64,000 nt of DNA from Hysterangium stoloniferum. Lineage: Eukaryota; Basidiomycota; Agaricomycetes; Hysterangiales; Hysterangiaceae. Below are positions 63,453 to 64,000 of the stretch, in pieces. The notes beneath the pieces are model-generated. The model was given only the letters and a program-made list of their open reading frames with translations, did not search any database and was not told the DNA's origin. Where the stretch lies: positions 62,001-126,000 of the forward strand of contig WHVD01000131.1 of the NCBI GenBank assembly GCA_015178975.1, read 5' to 3'. Numbering within the stretch: the stretch's first letter is position 1; the number at the start of each line of letters is the position of its first letter. Position numbers and translations under genes: made by a program.

Positions 63453-63965
63453 CTAAAATGTTCTCAATAGTCCGTGTTTATCCATTTCCAGAATAAACCC
63501 CTCAATCTGTTCAAACGGAATACCCTCCGTATAATGTATAATGAACGATACAATCCCAACAATTTCAAAAATACTAGGGTTCAAAACAAAACCTACAAGA
63601 TTTTGAACCAATCCATTAAAAATCATACAGAGAAACACTTACTATCATGCTCAATGAGAATTTCCACCATCCGGCCATAATCTCGTACCGGAGGTTCAGG
63701 CAAGTAGAAGCGGCAAACTGCAGAGAGGATTACCCGCAGCCTTAGCTTCGCAGAGTGACCTGCAGCACAATTAAAGAAGTTGCCACTGTAAAGAAGTGAA
63801 ACATACCATATTTGGCAGACACTGCAAACAATTTTGCACCAGGTGAAAAGAATTCAGGTTTATCTACACCAACAAGCGATCCGCAGTGATATTCTAGTTT
63901 ACGCTTAATAATGTGATCGCCAAGCAAATCTTTGAAACATTCATGACAAAAAAATGTTGAGGTTC
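63453..63965 (-). CDS. Hypothetical protein, 5' end outside the window
   Basis: I do not recognise the product. The minus-strand exons appear to be CHECFKDLLGDHIIKRKL to LFAVSAKYG (63965-63810), intron GTATGT...CTGCAG (63809-63761), then HSAKLRLRVILSAVCRFYLPE and VRDYGRMVEILIEHD (63760-63650), and, after a GTAAGT donor, a last exon ending MDKHGLLRTF (about 63590-63453). Two clean GT-AG introns and an uninterrupted frame support a real gene. A CxxC pair near the visible N-terminus is notable. It continues beyond the right edge or has its start just there. Confidence 0.45.
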
Positions 63966-64000
63966 ATGTCAAGCCACGAACCATGGGGCATAAGCTTAGC

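Noticed and set aside
1..64000. A prokaryote-style defence system, operon or CRISPR array
   Set aside because: The short introns, fungal gene families and eukaryotic transposons make the source a fungus. No direct-repeat and spacer array is present.

Overview
The window looks like part of the genome of a filamentous basidiomycete, most likely a repeat-rich agaric or other Agaricomycete. Short GT-AG introns of about 50-60 nt interrupt nearly every host gene. The gene families seen are FunK1 fungal kinases, alpha-type kinases, a KDM4-like JmjC protein, DUF1275, POT/PTR2 and an Agaricomycete-type integrase-core protein. The repeats are Ty3/Gypsy chromoviruses, Tc1/mariner, hAT and MITE-like elements. 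The species cannot be fixed from sequence alone. No rRNA, tRNA or CRISPR locus was found.

Layout. 1-9.9 kb: decayed minus-strand Gypsy remnants cut by several solo LTRs, with one LTR nested inside another. 10-15.3 kb: low-copy DNA with the one structurally intact host gene, a six-exon DUF1275 membrane protein with an unusual charged tail, followed by a hAT remnant. 15.3-22.2 kb: unassigned DNA, a second decayed Gypsy copy carrying nested LTRs, a mariner-type MITE and half a Tc1 transposase. 22.7-30.4 kb: a young, apparently complete 7.7 kb chromovirus on the minus strand (two 720-bp LTRs differing at one base, target duplication GGGGG), inserted at the gag/pol junction of an older plus-strand Gypsy element. 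30.4-42.4 kb: three copies of a 1.26-1.32 kb LTR family, a large minisatellite and a FunK1 kinase gene broken by one of those LTRs. 42.4-48.3 kb: a decayed P-loop NTPase gene and poorly supported fragments. 48.3-58.1 kb: an integrase-core pseudogene, an alpha-kinase pseudogene split by a Tc1 element that itself carries a solo LTR, a PTR2 fragment and a JmjC gene. 58.1-64 kb: another solo LTR, more minisatellite, a second-lineage Gypsy RNase H remnant, half a Tc1, a divergent LTR and a partial hypothetical gene.

Most notable observations. (1) The intact chromovirus carries, between pol and its 3' LTR and on the opposite strand, a three-exon gene with TATA box, start context, two introns, a Zn2Cys6 cysteine cluster and coiled-coil segments. 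(2) Three LTR families show the same self-priming arrangement: 11-15 nt lying about 31-34 nt downstream of the LTR TATA box is exactly complementary to a primer site starting 2 nt after the LTR, and the two sites change together between families. (3) The KDM4-like JmjC gene has both iron-binding histidines changed to aspartate while its reading frame stays open. (4) A Tc1 element sits on the TA of a GTATGT splice donor in the alpha-kinase gene. (5) A short stem-loop is shared by otherwise dissimilar LTR families. Target duplications at 13 insertions allow a relative insertion history to be read directly.
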